Assembly (NCBI GenBank): GCA_028683835.1
Contig: JAQUHB010000006.1
Coordinates: 1 to 64,000 of the forward strand
DNA length: 64,000 nucleotides
Source: Sulfurimonadaceae bacterium
Lineage (GTDB): Bacteria > Campylobacterota > Campylobacteria > Campylobacterales > Sulfurimonadaceae
Direction: 5' to 3'
Under the pieces are notes generated by a model. The model was not told where the DNA came from, did not search any database, and worked only from the letters and a program-made list of their open reading frames with translations. The translations under genes and the position numbers were made by a program. Positions 36,604 through 46,409 of the stretch are shown here, in pieces (the first letter of the stretch is position 1; every line of letters begins with the position of its first letter).

Positions 36604-37245
36604 TTATGCTAACCAAATTTGGCTTCCAACAACCAAAGAGATAACCCCAGCCATGGCAAACACTCTTCGGACATTTTTAACATCTGTTAAAAGATGCTTA
36701 TTGATTTGAAGTATAACAGCACCAAAACCTACAAATACGACAGACACGCCAGCTACAAATACTAACACCATAGTTGGGTCAACGCTTGTCCCTTGAAGCA
36801 TTCCTAAAGTAATAAGCATACCTCTCACTCCGCCCATGCCCATAAGCGCACCCATGGTAAGAGCAGAAGAGGAATCAGGCGATACTGCATGGGTATGTTC
36901 TTTGCCAAAATAAATATGTACATGTTCCTCCCCTTTATGATGGTGTCTGCTTACATGGATTTTGTTTGCCGCAACCATATATAAAAGATAGATACCCATC
37001 CCAATGATAACTGTTGAAGATATCATATCACCATACTCTGTAATAGAACTTGGCAGTGAGTATTCTTGTAAAAGTTTTGCAAAGAGAAAAAGCATTAACC
37101 CATGTCCAAACGCAAACATAACGGTGATGATAAATGTTTTTTTCATCGATTTGCCAATAGAAAAATCTGCTATCGCAGTTAAATGGTCGGGACCAAAGGC
37201 ATGTAGTATGCCATACCAAAATATCAAGACATAAGCTATTTCCAT
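36604..37245 (-). CDS. NicO/HupE-like nickel permease
   Basis: An inner-membrane protein of 213 residues with about six hydrophobic segments. The first segment contains HAFGPDHLTAIADFSIG, a signature of nickel/cobalt transport proteins, and a cytoplasmic or periplasmic loop has a His-rich stretch (HHHKGEEHVHIYFGKEHTH). The context at the head of the hyp operon indicates nickel supply for hydrogenase. I chose ATG 37245, with GGAG at six bases, over the adjacent GTG 37248. The operator-like palindrome at 37265 and the -10 at 37288 lie just upstream. Confidence 0.8.
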   Translation of the reverse strand: MEIAYVLIFWYGILHAFGPDHLTAIADFSIGKSMKKTFIITVMFAFGHGLMLFLFAKLLQEYSLPSSITEYGDMISSTVIIGMGIYLLYMVAANKIHVSRHHHKGEEHVHIYFGKEHTHAVSPDSSSALTMGALMGMGGVRGMLITLGMLQGTSVDPTMVLVFVAGVSVVFVGFGAVILQINKHLLTDVKNVRRVFAMAGVISLVVGSQIWLA

Positions 37246-37264
37246 CACAAACTCCTAAATAAAC

Positions 37265-37278
37265 TGAATATTCATTCA
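37265..37278. promoter_or_regulatory. TetR-type operator at the hyp operon promoter
   Basis: A 14-bp palindrome reading TGAATGAATATTCA on the minus strand (TGAAT-N4-ATTCA), nine bases downstream of the predicted -10 (37288-37293). It differs by one base from the site before hydA (54391) and by two from that before the TetR gene (57218). Its position just after the start of transcription fits a repressor site. Confidence 0.65.
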
Positions 37279-37287
37279 TTTTAGAAA

Positions 37288-37293
37288 ATTATA
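37288..37293 (-). promoter_or_regulatory. -10 element of the nickel permease-hyp operon
   Basis: TATAAT on the minus strand, 43 bases upstream of the permease ATG. No clear -35. The transcript would begin near 37281, directly at the operator. Confidence 0.55.
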
Positions 37294-37360
37294 GTATATT
37301 TCTGTAAAATATAGATTAATATTTTACATTTTCATCAATATAACTAAAATTAATACACAA

Positions 37361-37384
37361 AACTCCTCATTTGAGGAGGTTTTT
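37361..37384 (+). terminator. Terminator-like hairpin in the leader of the maturation protease gene
   Basis: CTCCTCA and TGAGGAG form a seven-base stem with a tiny loop, followed by five T's; A's precede it, so it could end transcription in both directions. It is 14 bases before the ATG of the protease gene, upstream of its AAGGAA site. It may isolate the two divergent units or act as an attenuator. Confidence 0.5.
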
Positions 37385-37397
37385 AAGGAAAATAAAA

Positions 37398-37943
37398 ATG
37401 AGTAAAACAAAAATTGTAGTGTTGGGTGTCGGAAACATTTTAGAAAAAGATGATGGTATTGCAGTTTATGCAACATCTTATTTAGAAAAAAACTATCTTT
37501 TTGATCCTTCTATAGAGATCATTAACGGCGGAGTTGAAGGGATTAATTTACTTAATCTTTTTATGGATAACAATCATATTCTTATCTTAGATGCAATCAA
37601 TCTTGATGATGAAGTAGGAAGTATCTATTATATTCCCTCACATGAACTCAGTGGTTACGGAATCAACTCTGGTGGTGCTCATGAAGTGGGTGTAATGCAG
37701 TGCCTTGATATGCTAGAACTTATGAATAAGCCTCTGCCAAAATCAAGTGTCGTAGGCATAGTCCCAAAAACGGTAGAGGTGGGCATCGGCTTAACAAAAG
37801 AGATGAAAAATACATTTACCACTTATATAGACACTATTATCAATATTTTAAAAGAAGAGCATATCATTGTCACAAAGAAAGAAAATACTTGTGATTTAGA
37901 AACTATTATCGAACTTTTTAGAAATCCAAAGATTTTATTTTAA
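37398..37943 (+). CDS. Hydrogenase maturation protease (HyaD/HybD family)
   Basis: A cytosolic endopeptidase (181 aa) that removes the C-terminal tail of a nickel-loaded large subunit. The conserved GVGNILEKDDGI at the N-terminus, LILDAI near 65 and GGAHEVGV near 98 correspond to the metal-binding E16, D62 and H93 of E. coli HybD (the first is Asp here). It starts at ATG 37398 with AAGGAA upstream. Which large subunit it serves is not clear from position; it is divergent from the hyp operon and followed by an efflux operon. HydB, whose own neighbour HydD has a degenerate site, is a candidate. Confidence 0.85.
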   Translation: MSKTKIVVLGVGNILEKDDGIAVYATSYLEKNYLFDPSIEIINGGVEGINLLNLFMDNNHILILDAINLDDEVGSIYYIPSHELSGYGINSGGAHEVGVMQCLDMLELMNKPLPKSSVVGIVPKTVEVGIGLTKEMKNTFTTYIDTIINILKEEHIIVTKKENTCDLETIIELFRNPKILF

Positions 37944-38031
37944 AAAGAACTTAATTCTAAAAAAGAGTTATATTCAATTTTAAGTTTTCTTGCATTACAA
38001 TGAGTGAAACTCTAAGAAGTGAAAAACAAAG

Positions 38032-38616
38032 ATGTCATTCAAGAAAAAAATACAGGGCTTAAAAAGAGAATTGTTGCTCGAAGAAGCGGCTACTCTCTTT
38101 ATCCGTGATGGATATGAGGGGATGAAGGTCGCAGATCTTTCCATCAACACAGGAGTTTCCATAGGAGCTATATATGCGATGTTTGGCTCTAAAGAGGGAA
38201 TTTATAATAATTACATTCTGAACCAAATAGAGTATTACATCAATCTTATGCAAGAAGAGATCAACACATGTAGTGACCCAAAAGAGATGCTTAGAATTAT
38301 TACAAAAATCAAATTTTCCGCCATCATCAAAAACAAAAATGCTCTTAAGGAAAGCTATAGCGACCCGACCTTTTTTTTAACTCTCTCTTTAGATGAAAAT
38401 GATCCTATGATGCAGATGTATCGTTACATTGCGCAACATGTAATGGAACCTCTTTGTGCAACAATTACAACAGATAAAAAGCCATTGGAAATGGTATTTT
38501 TATATGATGGTCTTTCTTTTGGAATAGTGAAATACTGGCTTGTTGAAGGAGGTGATCTGATGTCAACAATTGATGATACTGTAGAGAATTTTTTACGTGT
38601 GATACGAATTAGCTAA
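38032..38616 (+). CDS. TetR-family regulator of the efflux operon
   Basis: A 194-residue regulator with an N-terminal helix-turn-helix (about 10-55: AATLFIRDGYEGMKVADLSI then TGVSIGAIYAMFGSKEGIY) and a divergent ligand-binding C-terminal half. It precedes the OMF, MFP and ABC genes by ten bases and most likely regulates them as a drug- or solute-responsive repressor. A -10-like TACAAT (37996-38001) is followed by GAGTGAAACTC, a small inverted repeat that could be its operator. It is not obviously related to the hydrogenase genes around it. Confidence 0.85.
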   Translation: MSFKKKIQGLKRELLLEEAATLFIRDGYEGMKVADLSINTGVSIGAIYAMFGSKEGIYNNYILNQIEYYINLMQEEINTCSDPKEMLRIITKIKFSAIIKNKNALKESYSDPTFFLTLSLDENDPMMQMYRYIAQHVMEPLCATITTDKKPLEMVFLYDGLSFGIVKYWLVEGGDLMSTIDDTVENFLRVIRIS

Positions 38617-38626
38617 GGAGTCAATT

Positions 38627-41005
38627 ATGAAAAACAACTTTGTTTTTTTGCTATTGCTATCTACTCAAACACTTTTATTTGGGCAATCTGTTTTTCGAAT
38701 CGGAACCGTTATTGACGGCTCGCAAGCAGAGCTAAATGCTCAACATGATATGTTTATCTCTGAAATAAATAAAGTCAGTGAAGGAGAGTTTCTGCTTCAC
38801 TTTCCCAAAAATAAGCAATTAGATGGAAACTTTTCAGTACAAACGACCGACAAACAGATAGAGCGTTTGGAAAATGATCCGAGTGTAGATATGGTATTGC
38901 TTATAGGAGGGATTTCAAGTCAGCTTGCATTAAAAAAAAATATCTTGCATAAACCTACTTTTGCACCTTTTGTCTACAATGTATCCTTGTCGGGTGTCAG
39001 TCATACAGAAAATTTCAGCAATATCAGAAATCTAAACTATCTTACAGATGAACTGACACTCAATGAAGAGATTCAAACTTTTTCGCATATTGTGCCTTTT
39101 AAGCATCTTGCTATACTCGTAGATGAGTCCCAATACCGTCTCTTTTCAACAACAGCAGAGCGTTTGATTATAGAAGCACAGCAAAAAGAGATAACGCTAC
39201 AGTTTATTCAGGTGTCGGGTTCGAACGAAAACATAAGCGCTAAAATTCCCGCTGATGTACAAGCTGTTATGTTAGCGCCCTTACCTAATCTTGATAGCAA
39301 AGCTGCAAAATCACTTTATGAAGAACTTATAAAACGTAAACTTCCGACATATGCGTTAAGTGAGGGAGATCGAGTGAAAGATGGTGTATTGGTTTCTCAA
39401 ATAGCCTCTTCAAATCGTGTACGTAGAGCACGAAGTACAGCTTTAAACATGCTCGCTGTGATGCGCGGCGAACAAACGCAAAAACAACCCATAGAGTTTA
39501 AAGAAAAGCGTTCTGTTTATATCAATATGGCAACGGCACGTGCTATTGGAATTTATCCTAAATATAGCGTACTTGCAAATGCAGTTTTACTAAACGAAAT
39601 CAAAGAGAAAAAACCAAATCTGACATTTGCCTCCATCGCCCAAGAAGCTGTACATGCCAATCTAAGCCTCATCACCAGTCGCCTTGGAGTTGAATCTGAT
39701 AAAGAAAATATTGCGGAGGTTCGATCTGTTCTCTTTCCTCATGTCAGCGCAGAACTGGGATATACTCAGCTTAACAGTGATAACGCATATGTAAAAGATG
39801 GCTTTTATGCCGAAAAAAGTACCGATGGAGCTTTAAAAGTGCAGCAAGTTATCTTCTCGGAAAAAGCTCTTGCCAACCTTGAGATCCAAAAAAAACTCCA
39901 TGTGGCAGTAGAACAAAAACAACGTGCCTTAGAGCTTGAAGTAGTTAAGCAGGCTTCTACTCTATTTTTAAATATGCTGGTAGCTCAAACACAATATAAG
40001 ATTCAAACTGATAATCTTGCGCTAACAACAAGCAATCTAGAACTTGCTAAAGGTCGGGTGGAAGCAGGAACAACAGATATGTCAGATGTTTATTATTGGC
40101 AAAGTACTATTGCTAGTGTCAAGCAAAATGTATTGCATGTAAAAGCGGAAGTCGAAAAAGCTAAAGATGCCCTAAACCACATACTTAACCGTAATATCGC
40201 AGATCGTTTTATCATGGATATTCCCTCGTTAAATGATCCCTCTATCAGAAAAAATCTCGATCTCGTTACAGAGATGTTAAATGATCAGCAAAGCTATAAC
40301 GCTATTGAAAAGTTTCTCTTACAAGAGGGGATGGCAAATTCCTGCGAACTGCATCAGTTAGACGCGCAACTTTCCGCTCAAAAACGTCAACTTCTTTCTA
40401 ATGAAAGAGCATACTATGTTCCTGATATCATAGCAGCAGCAGAGGTCTCACATGTATTTAATGAAACACGTAATCCCATAGCAGGTATCTCTCTTGAAAA
40501 TACAACAGATTGGCAAGCGGGAGTCAAAGTCTCACTTCCTCTTTATGAAGGGGGAGCAAAAGATGCCAAAACTTCACGTACCCGTTTAAATCTTCAACAG
40601 ACACAAGTAGTTTATATTGATACAAAACAATCGATTGAACAACAGATAAGAGGTGATTTACACTCTATTGAAGCTAGTTATCCCTCTATCGCTCTTGCAA
40701 AACAAGCAACTAATGCGGCACATAAAAGTTTTGAGATCGTTAGGGAAAACTATGCGCAAGGAACACGCTCCGTTAGTGATCTGCTCACAGCACAAAATAA
40801 TGCCCTTGTTGCAGAGCAAGCAGCAACCAATGCAAGTTATCGTTTTTTGATTGATGCCCTGCAACTGCAAAGAGATATCAGTAATTTCACCCTACTCTTA
40901 CAACCATCGGATGAGGATTTTTTACATCGAATGAAACAGTTCGTCCATGACTATAATAGTAAAAAAACAGTACATACTAACAATCAACAAGAGGAAGAAA
41001 AATGA
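38627..41005 (+). CDS. Outer-membrane efflux protein with an N-terminal periplasmic-binding-like domain
   Basis: A 792-residue protein, far longer than ordinary TolC proteins (about 450). A signal peptide (about 1-19) is followed by a region of about 300 residues that looks like an ABC-type periplasmic binding fold (FRIGTVIDGSQAELNAQHDM, VDMVLLIGGISSQLALKK, FKHLAILVDES, DVQAVMLAPLPNLDSK). After residue 330 the sequence becomes TolC/OEP-like, with the helical pattern LELAKGRVEAGTTDMSDVYY and ENYAQGTRSVSDLLTAQNN near the end. The fusion probably places a binding or sensing domain at the periplasmic entrance of the channel. Its downstream partners are the MFP and two ABC genes. Confidence 0.8.
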   Translation: MKNNFVFLLLLSTQTLLFGQSVFRIGTVIDGSQAELNAQHDMFISEINKVSEGEFLLHFPKNKQLDGNFSVQTTDKQIERLENDPSVDMVLLIGGISSQLALKKNILHKPTFAPFVYNVSLSGVSHTENFSNIRNLNYLTDELTLNEEIQTFSHIVPFKHLAILVDESQYRLFSTTAERLIIEAQQKEITLQFIQVSGSNENISAKIPADVQAVMLAPLPNLDSKAAKSLYEELIKRKLPTYALSEGDRVKDGVLVSQIASSNRVRRARSTALNMLAVMRGEQTQKQPIEFKEKRSVYINMATARAIGIYPKYSVLANAVLLNEIKEKKPNLTFASIAQEAVHANLSLITSRLGVESDKENIAEVRSVLFPHVSAELGYTQLNSDNAYVKDGFYAEKSTDGALKVQQVIFSEKALANLEIQKKLHVAVEQKQRALELEVVKQASTLFLNMLVAQTQYKIQTDNLALTTSNLELAKGRVEAGTTDMSDVYYWQSTIASVKQNVLHVKAEVEKAKDALNHILNRNIADRFIMDIPSLNDPSIRKNLDLVTEMLNDQQSYNAIEKFLLQEGMANSCELHQLDAQLSAQKRQLLSNERAYYVPDIIAAAEVSHVFNETRNPIAGISLENTTDWQAGVKVSLPLYEGGAKDAKTSRTRLNLQQTQVVYIDTKQSIEQQIRGDLHSIEASYPSIALAKQATNAAHKSFEIVRENYAQGTRSVSDLLTAQNNALVAEQAATNASYRFLIDALQLQRDISNFTLLLQPSDEDFLHRMKQFVHDYNSKKTVHTNNQQEEEK

Positions 41006-42003
41006 AGTCTAAAATTTTAAAATGGATAGCTTATCTTTTGGGCGTACTCTTTTTGAGTATCGGTGGCATGTATGTCATGAAATATTTTTCAAAAACAGAT
41101 ACGCTTCGTGGATTTGTATCAGGAAACGGCAGAGTTGAGGCGACACAAGTCGACTTGGCGACAAAATTTCCGGGGCGTATTATAGAAATATTGGCAAATG
41201 AAGGAGACAGTGTTCACAAAAATGAGATACTAGCACGTTTAGACAGCGATGAACTAAATGCACGAATGGCTCAGGCAAAAGCACAGATACAACAAGCGAT
41301 AGAAAATAAAAAATATGCTGTAGATCTGGTACATCAGCATGAAAGTGAACTCTCTTTTGCGCAAAAAAATCTAACACGCTCAAAAAATCTTTATATCAAC
41401 AACAACATCTCTTTAGTGCAACTACAGCAAAATGAAACAACGGTAGAATCGATGAAAGCGGCATTAAATGCTGCTAAAAATCAGGTATATGCCGCAGATG
41501 CCACTATTAATGGCGCTAAAGCACAAAGTCAGACAATCCAAAGTAGTCTTAACGATTCAATTCTTCGCTCACCCATTAATGCAGAAGTACTCTACAAACT
41601 TATAGAACCGGGTGAAGTGGTCGGTGCTGGTGGAAAAGTATTGACTTTGCTCGATCTTAGCGATGTTTACATGACGATTTTTGTTCCCACATCCTATGTG
41701 GGACATATTACAGTGGGCAGTGAGGCAAGAATAATACTTGATTCTATGCCAAACACACCAATACCCGCGACAGTTTCTTTTATTTCTCCAGATGCACAGT
41801 TTACACCAAAAGAGATTGAGACACAAAATGAACGAGAAAAATTGATGTTTAGGATTAAGGTAAAAATCGATCCAAAACTGCTCCAAACCACGAAGCTGCA
41901 TATCAACAGCGGTATGCCTGGAATCGCTTACGTGCGTCTTGATCCTAACGCTCCATGGCCCGAAGCTATTGCTTCTGTCAAACCTCTTACAAAAACGCCA
42001 TGA
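41002..42003 (+). CDS. HlyD-type membrane fusion protein
   Basis: A periplasmic adaptor (333 aa) with one N-terminal membrane anchor (about 7-29). The biotinyl-lipoyl halves are [20 protein letters not shown] and [19 protein letters not shown]; the coiled-coil hairpin lies between (about 85-185). It links the inner-membrane ABC transporter to the outer-membrane protein. It overlaps the upstream gene by four bases and the ABC gene by four bases (ATGA). Confidence 0.9.
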   Translation: MKSKILKWIAYLLGVLFLSIGGMYVMKYFSKTDTLRGFVSGNGRVEATQVDLATKFPGRIIEILANEGDSVHKNEILARLDSDELNARMAQAKAQIQQAIENKKYAVDLVHQHESELSFAQKNLTRSKNLYINNNISLVQLQQNETTVESMKAALNAAKNQVYAADATINGAKAQSQTIQSSLNDSILRSPINAEVLYKLIEPGEVVGAGGKVLTLLDLSDVYMTIFVPTSYVGHITVGSEARIILDSMPNTPIPATVSFISPDAQFTPKEIETQNEREKLMFRIKVKIDPKLLQTTKLHINSGMPGIAYVRLDPNAPWPEAIASVKPLTKTP

Positions 42004-44717
42004 ATTCGATTGCGACTCTAAATGGCATTTCACATCGCTACGGTAATACTATAGCCGTTGATAATGCCACTTTAGAGATACCCTCCGGATGTATGGTTGG
42101 ATTTATAGGACCCGACGGTGTCGGTAAATCGACTCTTTTAGCATTGATATCGGGTGTACGAATACTTCAACAAGGCAAGCTGGAAGTCTTTGGCGGAGAT
42201 ATCTCAAAAAGAGAGTATCGAGAAAGTGTATGCCCTCGCATCGCCTATATGCCCCAAGGTCTTGGCAAAAATCTTTATATGTCACTTTCAGTCTATGAAA
42301 ATATTGATTTTTTTGGACGACTCTTTTCTCAAGACGCAAAAGAGAGAAAAGAGAGAGTCTTCGAGTTACTTGAAAGTACCGGACTTACCCCTTTTAAAGA
42401 TCGTCCTGCAGGACAGCTTTCAGGAGGTATGAAACAAAAACTCGGATTATGCTGTGCTTTGATTCACGATCCTGATCTCTTGATTCTTGATGAACCGACT
42501 ACAGGTGTTGATCCACTTTCAAGAAGACAATTTTGGGAACTTATCGATAGACTCAGGAATCGTGGTGATGGGATGAGTGTTATTGTTGCGACAGCCTATA
42601 TGGAAGAAGCGCAACGTTTTGACTGGCTCATAGCGATGGATGATGGAAAGATACTTGCAGAAGGCTCTCCAAAAGAACTTATGGCAACAACAAATTGCGA
42701 TAATCTCGATGCCGCGTTTATCCGTCTCCTTCCCGAGGAAAAACAGCGTGAGCATCGCTTTTTGGTCGTTCCGCCTCGAGTTATCGATCCTAACGCAGTT
42801 TTGGCGATCGAAGCAGAAAACTTAACCATGAAGTTTGGTGATTTTACAGCTGTGGATCATGTGAGTTTTAGCATAGAAAAAGGAGAAATTTTCGGCTTTT
42901 TAGGTTCAAATGGCTGTGGTAAAACAACGACTATGAAAATATTGACAGGCTTACTCTCCCCAACTGAAGGAACGGCAAAGTTATTTGGCGAAGAGCCAAC
43001 AGCCAATGATTTAGAAACACGTAAACGAGTCGGCTATATGACGCAGGCTTTTTCACTTTATTTGGAACTGAGCGTCTTTCAAAATCTTCTCTTACATGCA
43101 CAGCTTTTTCATCTTCCACCCGAACAAATAGAGCAACGAGTAGAGGAGATGCTTCTACACTTTCATCTCAAAGAGTATAAAGATACTGACGCCGCTGATC
43201 TACCTTTGGGAATTCGACAGCGCCTTTCACTGGCTGTAGCAGTTATACATAAACCTGAAATGCTCATACTTGATGAGCCTACATCAGGAGTTGATCCTGT
43301 TTCTCGTGATAATTTTTGGGAACTGCTAATCGATCTCTCCCGTAAAGACGGTGTTACTATTTTCGTCTCAACTCACTTCATGAACGAAGGTGAAAGATGT
43401 GACCGCATCTCTCTTATGCATCAAGGGAAAGTTCTTGCGAACGACACACCTCAAGGTCTTGTTCGTTCTAGAAATAAAGAAACGCTGGAAGACGCGTTTA
43501 TCGATTATCTCCAAGAAGTAGAAGTAGTAAATACTGCGTCAAAGTCTATCAAATCCCTACATGTACAACATCAACGCAAAAAAAATAATTTTTTTAGCCT
43601 TTTGCGTTTATTTGGTTATGCGTATCGTGAATCGCTAGAGTTGATCCGTGATCCTATCCGTCTGATATTCGCACTCCTTGGAACTGGGATATTGATGCTT
43701 ATCTTAGGATTTGGCATCACGATGGATGTAGAAGATCTCAGTTTTGCCGCATTGGATCAAGATGGTTCGCCACAAAGTCGACAATATCTTCAAAACCTCT
43801 CTGGTTCACGCTATTTTCTTGAACATAAACCGCTACACTCTATGGAGGAGCTTGACCAGAGAATGAAATCAGGAGAGCTTTCGATCGCTTTTATCATCCC
43901 TCCCCATTTTGGAGAAGACCTAAAAAAAGGACGGCATACAGAGATTGCTGTTTGGGTTGATGGAGCAATGCCTTTTCGTGCAGAGACTATCAAAGGATAT
44001 GTACAAGGAATGCACATCAACTATATCCGTCAACTTGCCCGTGATACCTTAGGATATATTCCTGCTCTGACGCCGTACAATGTAGAGATGCGATATCGTT
44101 ATAACCAAGATTTTAAAAGTATTTACGCTATGGTTCCTGCTGTATTGCCGATGTTACTGATCTTCATTCCATCTATCTTGATGGCACTCAGCGTTGTTCG
44201 TGAAAAAGAACTAGGTTCGATCACCAATTTTTATGCCACGCCTGTAACACGACTGGAGTTTTTAATAGGCAAACAGTTGCCTTATATAGTTATCAGTATG
44301 ATTGGATTTCTTATCCTTCTTATACTTGCGGTATTGGTATTTGACGTTTATCCTAAAGGGAGTATGGTGACTCTCATTTTTGGTGCTTTACTCTACGTAA
44401 CTATCACCACGGGAATCGGGTTTTTAATCTCTTCATTTATGGAGACTCAGATTGCAGCACTTGCAGGAACGGCAATCTTGACTCTTCTGCCAACAATCAA
44501 TTTTTCAGGTATCAAAGATCCCGTTTCATCTCTTGAGGGAGTAGGTGCTTTTATCGGGTATATTTTTCCAGCTACCTATTTTATCAATATTAGCCGTGGT
44601 ATTTTTAGTAAAGAACTGGATTTTAAAGATCTTCACCATGATTTTTTTGCTATGGCAATAGCTCTTGTAGTTATTTCAGTTTTTAGTATGTTGTTACTAA
44701 AAAAACAGGAAAAATAA
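42000..44717 (+). CDS. Fused ABC transporter with two ATPase domains and a permease (RbbA/YhiH-like)
   Basis: A 905-residue inner-membrane protein with two ATPase domains followed by an ABC-2 permease. Domain 1 has Walker [10 protein letters not shown], signature LSGGMKQKL and Walker [14 protein letters not shown]. Domain 2 has Walker [10 protein letters not shown], Walker [14 protein letters not shown], but the signature is [13 protein letters not shown] instead of LSGGQ, as I recall for E. coli YhiH/RbbA. The permease half (about 560-905) has six hydrophobic segments. The start is ATG 42000, in frame with and later than another ATG inside the upstream gene. It probably forms an exporter with the next gene. 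Confidence 0.87.
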   Translation: MNSIATLNGISHRYGNTIAVDNATLEIPSGCMVGFIGPDGVGKSTLLALISGVRILQQGKLEVFGGDISKREYRESVCPRIAYMPQGLGKNLYMSLSVYENIDFFGRLFSQDAKERKERVFELLESTGLTPFKDRPAGQLSGGMKQKLGLCCALIHDPDLLILDEPTTGVDPLSRRQFWELIDRLRNRGDGMSVIVATAYMEEAQRFDWLIAMDDGKILAEGSPKELMATTNCDNLDAAFIRLLPEEKQREHRFLVVPPRVIDPNAVLAIEAENLTMKFGDFTAVDHVSFSIEKGEIFGFLGSNGCGKTTTMKILTGLLSPTEGTAKLFGEEPTANDLETRKRVGYMTQAFSLYLELSVFQNLLLHAQLFHLPPEQIEQRVEEMLLHFHLKEYKDTDAADLPLGIRQRLSLAVAVIHKPEMLILDEPTSGVDPVSRDNFWELLIDLSRKDGVTIFVSTHFMNEGERCDRISLMHQGKVLANDTPQGLVRSRNKETLEDAFIDYLQEVEVVNTASKSIKSLHVQHQRKKNNFFSLLRLFGYAYRESLELIRDPIRLIFALLGTGILMLILGFGITMDVEDLSFAALDQDGSPQSRQYLQNLSGSRYFLEHKPLHSMEELDQRMKSGELSIAFIIPPHFGEDLKKGRHTEIAVWVDGAMPFRAETIKGYVQGMHINYIRQLARDTLGYIPALTPYNVEMRYRYNQDFKSIYAMVPAVLPMLLIFIPSILMALSVVREKELGSITNFYATPVTRLEFLIGKQLPYIVISMIGFLILLILAVLVFDVYPKGSMVTLIFGALLYVTITTGIGFLISSFMETQIAALAGTAILTLLPTINFSGIKDPVSSLEGVGAFIGYIFPATYFINISRGIFSKELDFKDLHHDFFAMAIALVVISVFSMLLLKKQEK

Positions 44718-45841
44718 TGAATCATCTTGCAAATATATTTCGTCTTGGTATCAAAGAACTCCGCAGTCTATGGCATGACAAAGTGATGATGATTATGATT
44801 GCATACTCTTTTACAATCGCAATTTATGTCGGAGCTACAGCAACATCAACCGAGTTACATAATGCGCCCATCGGCTTTGTCGATGAGGACCATTCCGCAC
44901 TCTCTCATAAAATCATAGAAGATTTTTATCCGCCGCGTTTTGGAATACCTCAGATAATTTCTTGGACTCAGGTAGATACTGATCTTGATGCGGGACTGTA
45001 CACTTTTGTAATAGTCATACCCAACAACTTTGAAAAAGATATTTTATCAAAGAGAAATCCCGATATCCAAGTAAATATTGATGCGACACGTATGACACAA
45101 GCAGGAATAGGAGCAGGATATATTCAACAAATCATCAATAATGAGGTTAGTGAATATTTTAGTAAAGGGAAAACAACACAAACCCTTCCCATAAATATGT
45201 TGATTCGAATGAAATATAATCCAAATCTGACAAGCAGCTGGTTTGGAGGAGTTATGGAGATGATAAGTATGATATCACTTCTATCCATTGTTTTAACGGG
45301 TGCCGCATTAATTCGTGAGAGAGAACATGGTACACTTGAACATCTTATGGTCATGCCGCTGACTGCTTCTGAGATTATTCTTGCTAAAGTATGGTCAATG
45401 GGACTCGTTGTTTTAGTATCTGCTGCATTTGCTCTTATAGTTGTTATAGAAGGAGTTTTACAAGTACCTGTTACGGGTTCGGAGCTTTTATTTTTGTTGA
45501 CTGCGCTTTTAACCTTATTTGCAACTACATCTATGGGAATCTTTATGGGAACAATTGCGCGCACGATGCCTCAACTCGGACTCATCTTTATCTTGACTAT
45601 TTTACCCTTGCAGATTCTTTCAGGCGGGATCACCCCTTTTGAAAGTATGCCGCAAGTGCTTCAAAATATTATGTTTTTCACCCCAACAAGTCATTTTGTT
45701 AATATTGCACAAGCTATACTCTATCGTGGTGCAGGACTTAGTGTCATATGGCCACATATGCTTGCAATTATTGGCATAGGACTCGCATTTTTCTTTCTTG
45801 CACTCTTAATGTTTAGAAGAAGTCTTGCTTCATCCACATAA
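44717..45841 (+). CDS. ABC-2 type permease (YhhJ-like)
   Basis: An inner-membrane permease (374 aa) with an N-terminal anchor (about 25-43), a large periplasmic domain and about five C-terminal membrane segments. ALIREREHGTLEHLMVMPLTASEI is the conserved cytoplasmic loop of ABC-2 exporters, and SGGITPFESMPQVLQNIMFF is typical of the group. It overlaps the fused ABC gene by one base and completes the TetR-OMF-MFP-ABC exporter operon. The substrate is unknown. It ends 10 bases from the convergent hydD gene. Confidence 0.88.
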   Translation: MNHLANIFRLGIKELRSLWHDKVMMIMIAYSFTIAIYVGATATSTELHNAPIGFVDEDHSALSHKIIEDFYPPRFGIPQIISWTQVDTDLDAGLYTFVIVIPNNFEKDILSKRNPDIQVNIDATRMTQAGIGAGYIQQIINNEVSEYFSKGKTTQTLPINMLIRMKYNPNLTSSWFGGVMEMISMISLLSIVLTGAALIREREHGTLEHLMVMPLTASEIILAKVWSMGLVVLVSAAFALIVVIEGVLQVPVTGSELLFLLTALLTLFATTSMGIFMGTIARTMPQLGLIFILTILPLQILSGGITPFESMPQVLQNIMFFTPTSHFVNIAQAILYRGAGLSVIWPHMLAIIGIGLAFFFLALLMFRRSLASST

Positions 45842-45851
45842 GACAAGAGGT

Positions 45852-46409
45852 TTAAAAGCCTCTATTATGCTCGATGCTCGGATTTGCAAAGGTATGTAAA
45901 ATATCTTCTAAAGAGAAACTCTCTTTACTTTTTGTTACTTCAACTCCACTTTTCTTTAAAACACTTATGATCGTCTCAATATATTCGCTCCAAACTGAAC
46001 GTAAAATGTCACTTAGCCCTACTTCCACAGAGATAATATCCTCAGGCGCAATGGAGATAAGTGTCGTATTTGCCATATGATTTGCCATTGAACATATCTG
46101 AAGCATTTCAGCTATCTCTACTTCATTAGCTGTTTTTTTGATAAGTGTTCCATCAAGAAACTCATTACAACTTTTTACTGTGACAGTTCCTGCCTTCACA
46201 TCACCTTCTGAAGCTGTGTTCACAATGATAACCTCAAGAAATTCTTGAAGTAAAGGCATTAGGAGAAATCCAAGTGTGCCACCGTCTACGAACTCTATTT
46301 CAGGACTAAAATCATAATTTTCTTTTAAATACTTTGCTGCATAAAGGCCGACACCTTCATCTTTAAAAAACGCGTTTCCAGAGCCTATAAGGGCCAATTT
46401 TTTATTCAT
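45852..46409 (-). CDS. hydD: HydD, hydrogenase maturation protease-like protein with a degenerate metal site
   Basis: A cytosolic protein of the HyaD/HybD protease family (185 aa), last gene of the leftward hyd operon. The fold markers GSGNAFFKDEGVG and VDGGTLGFLL are present, but two of three metal ligands are changed by my alignment with E. coli HybD: Asp62 becomes Asn (VIIVNTAS) and His93 becomes Asn (TANEVEIAEML). It may not cleave and might act as a chaperone, or may use other ligands. ATG 46409 has GGAGAG upstream, so I prefer it to the longer frame from 46421. It overlaps the end of hypF by eight bases. Confidence 0.75.
   Translation of the reverse strand: MNKKLALIGSGNAFFKDEGVGLYAAKYLKENYDFSPEIEFVDGGTLGFLLMPLLQEFLEVIIVNTASEGDVKAGTVTVKSCNEFLDGTLIKKTANEVEIAEMLQICSMANHMANTTLISIAPEDIISVEVGLSDILRSVWSEYIETIISVLKKSGVEVTKSKESFSLEDILHTFANPSIEHNRGF

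Noticed and set aside
38002-38012. GAGTGAAACTC as operator of the efflux TetR
   Set aside because: Only four-base arms and a single copy; too weak to list as a separate feature, mentioned in the gene entry.
41955-41999. Earlier ATG for the fused ABC transporter
   Set aside because: It lies in the end of the MFP gene; ATG 42000 overlaps the MFP stop in the usual ATGA form and gives the family's N-terminus.
45846-45863. Small hairpin AGAGG/CCTCT between the convergent efflux and hydD genes
   Set aside because: Five-base stem without a T-tract; likely chance.
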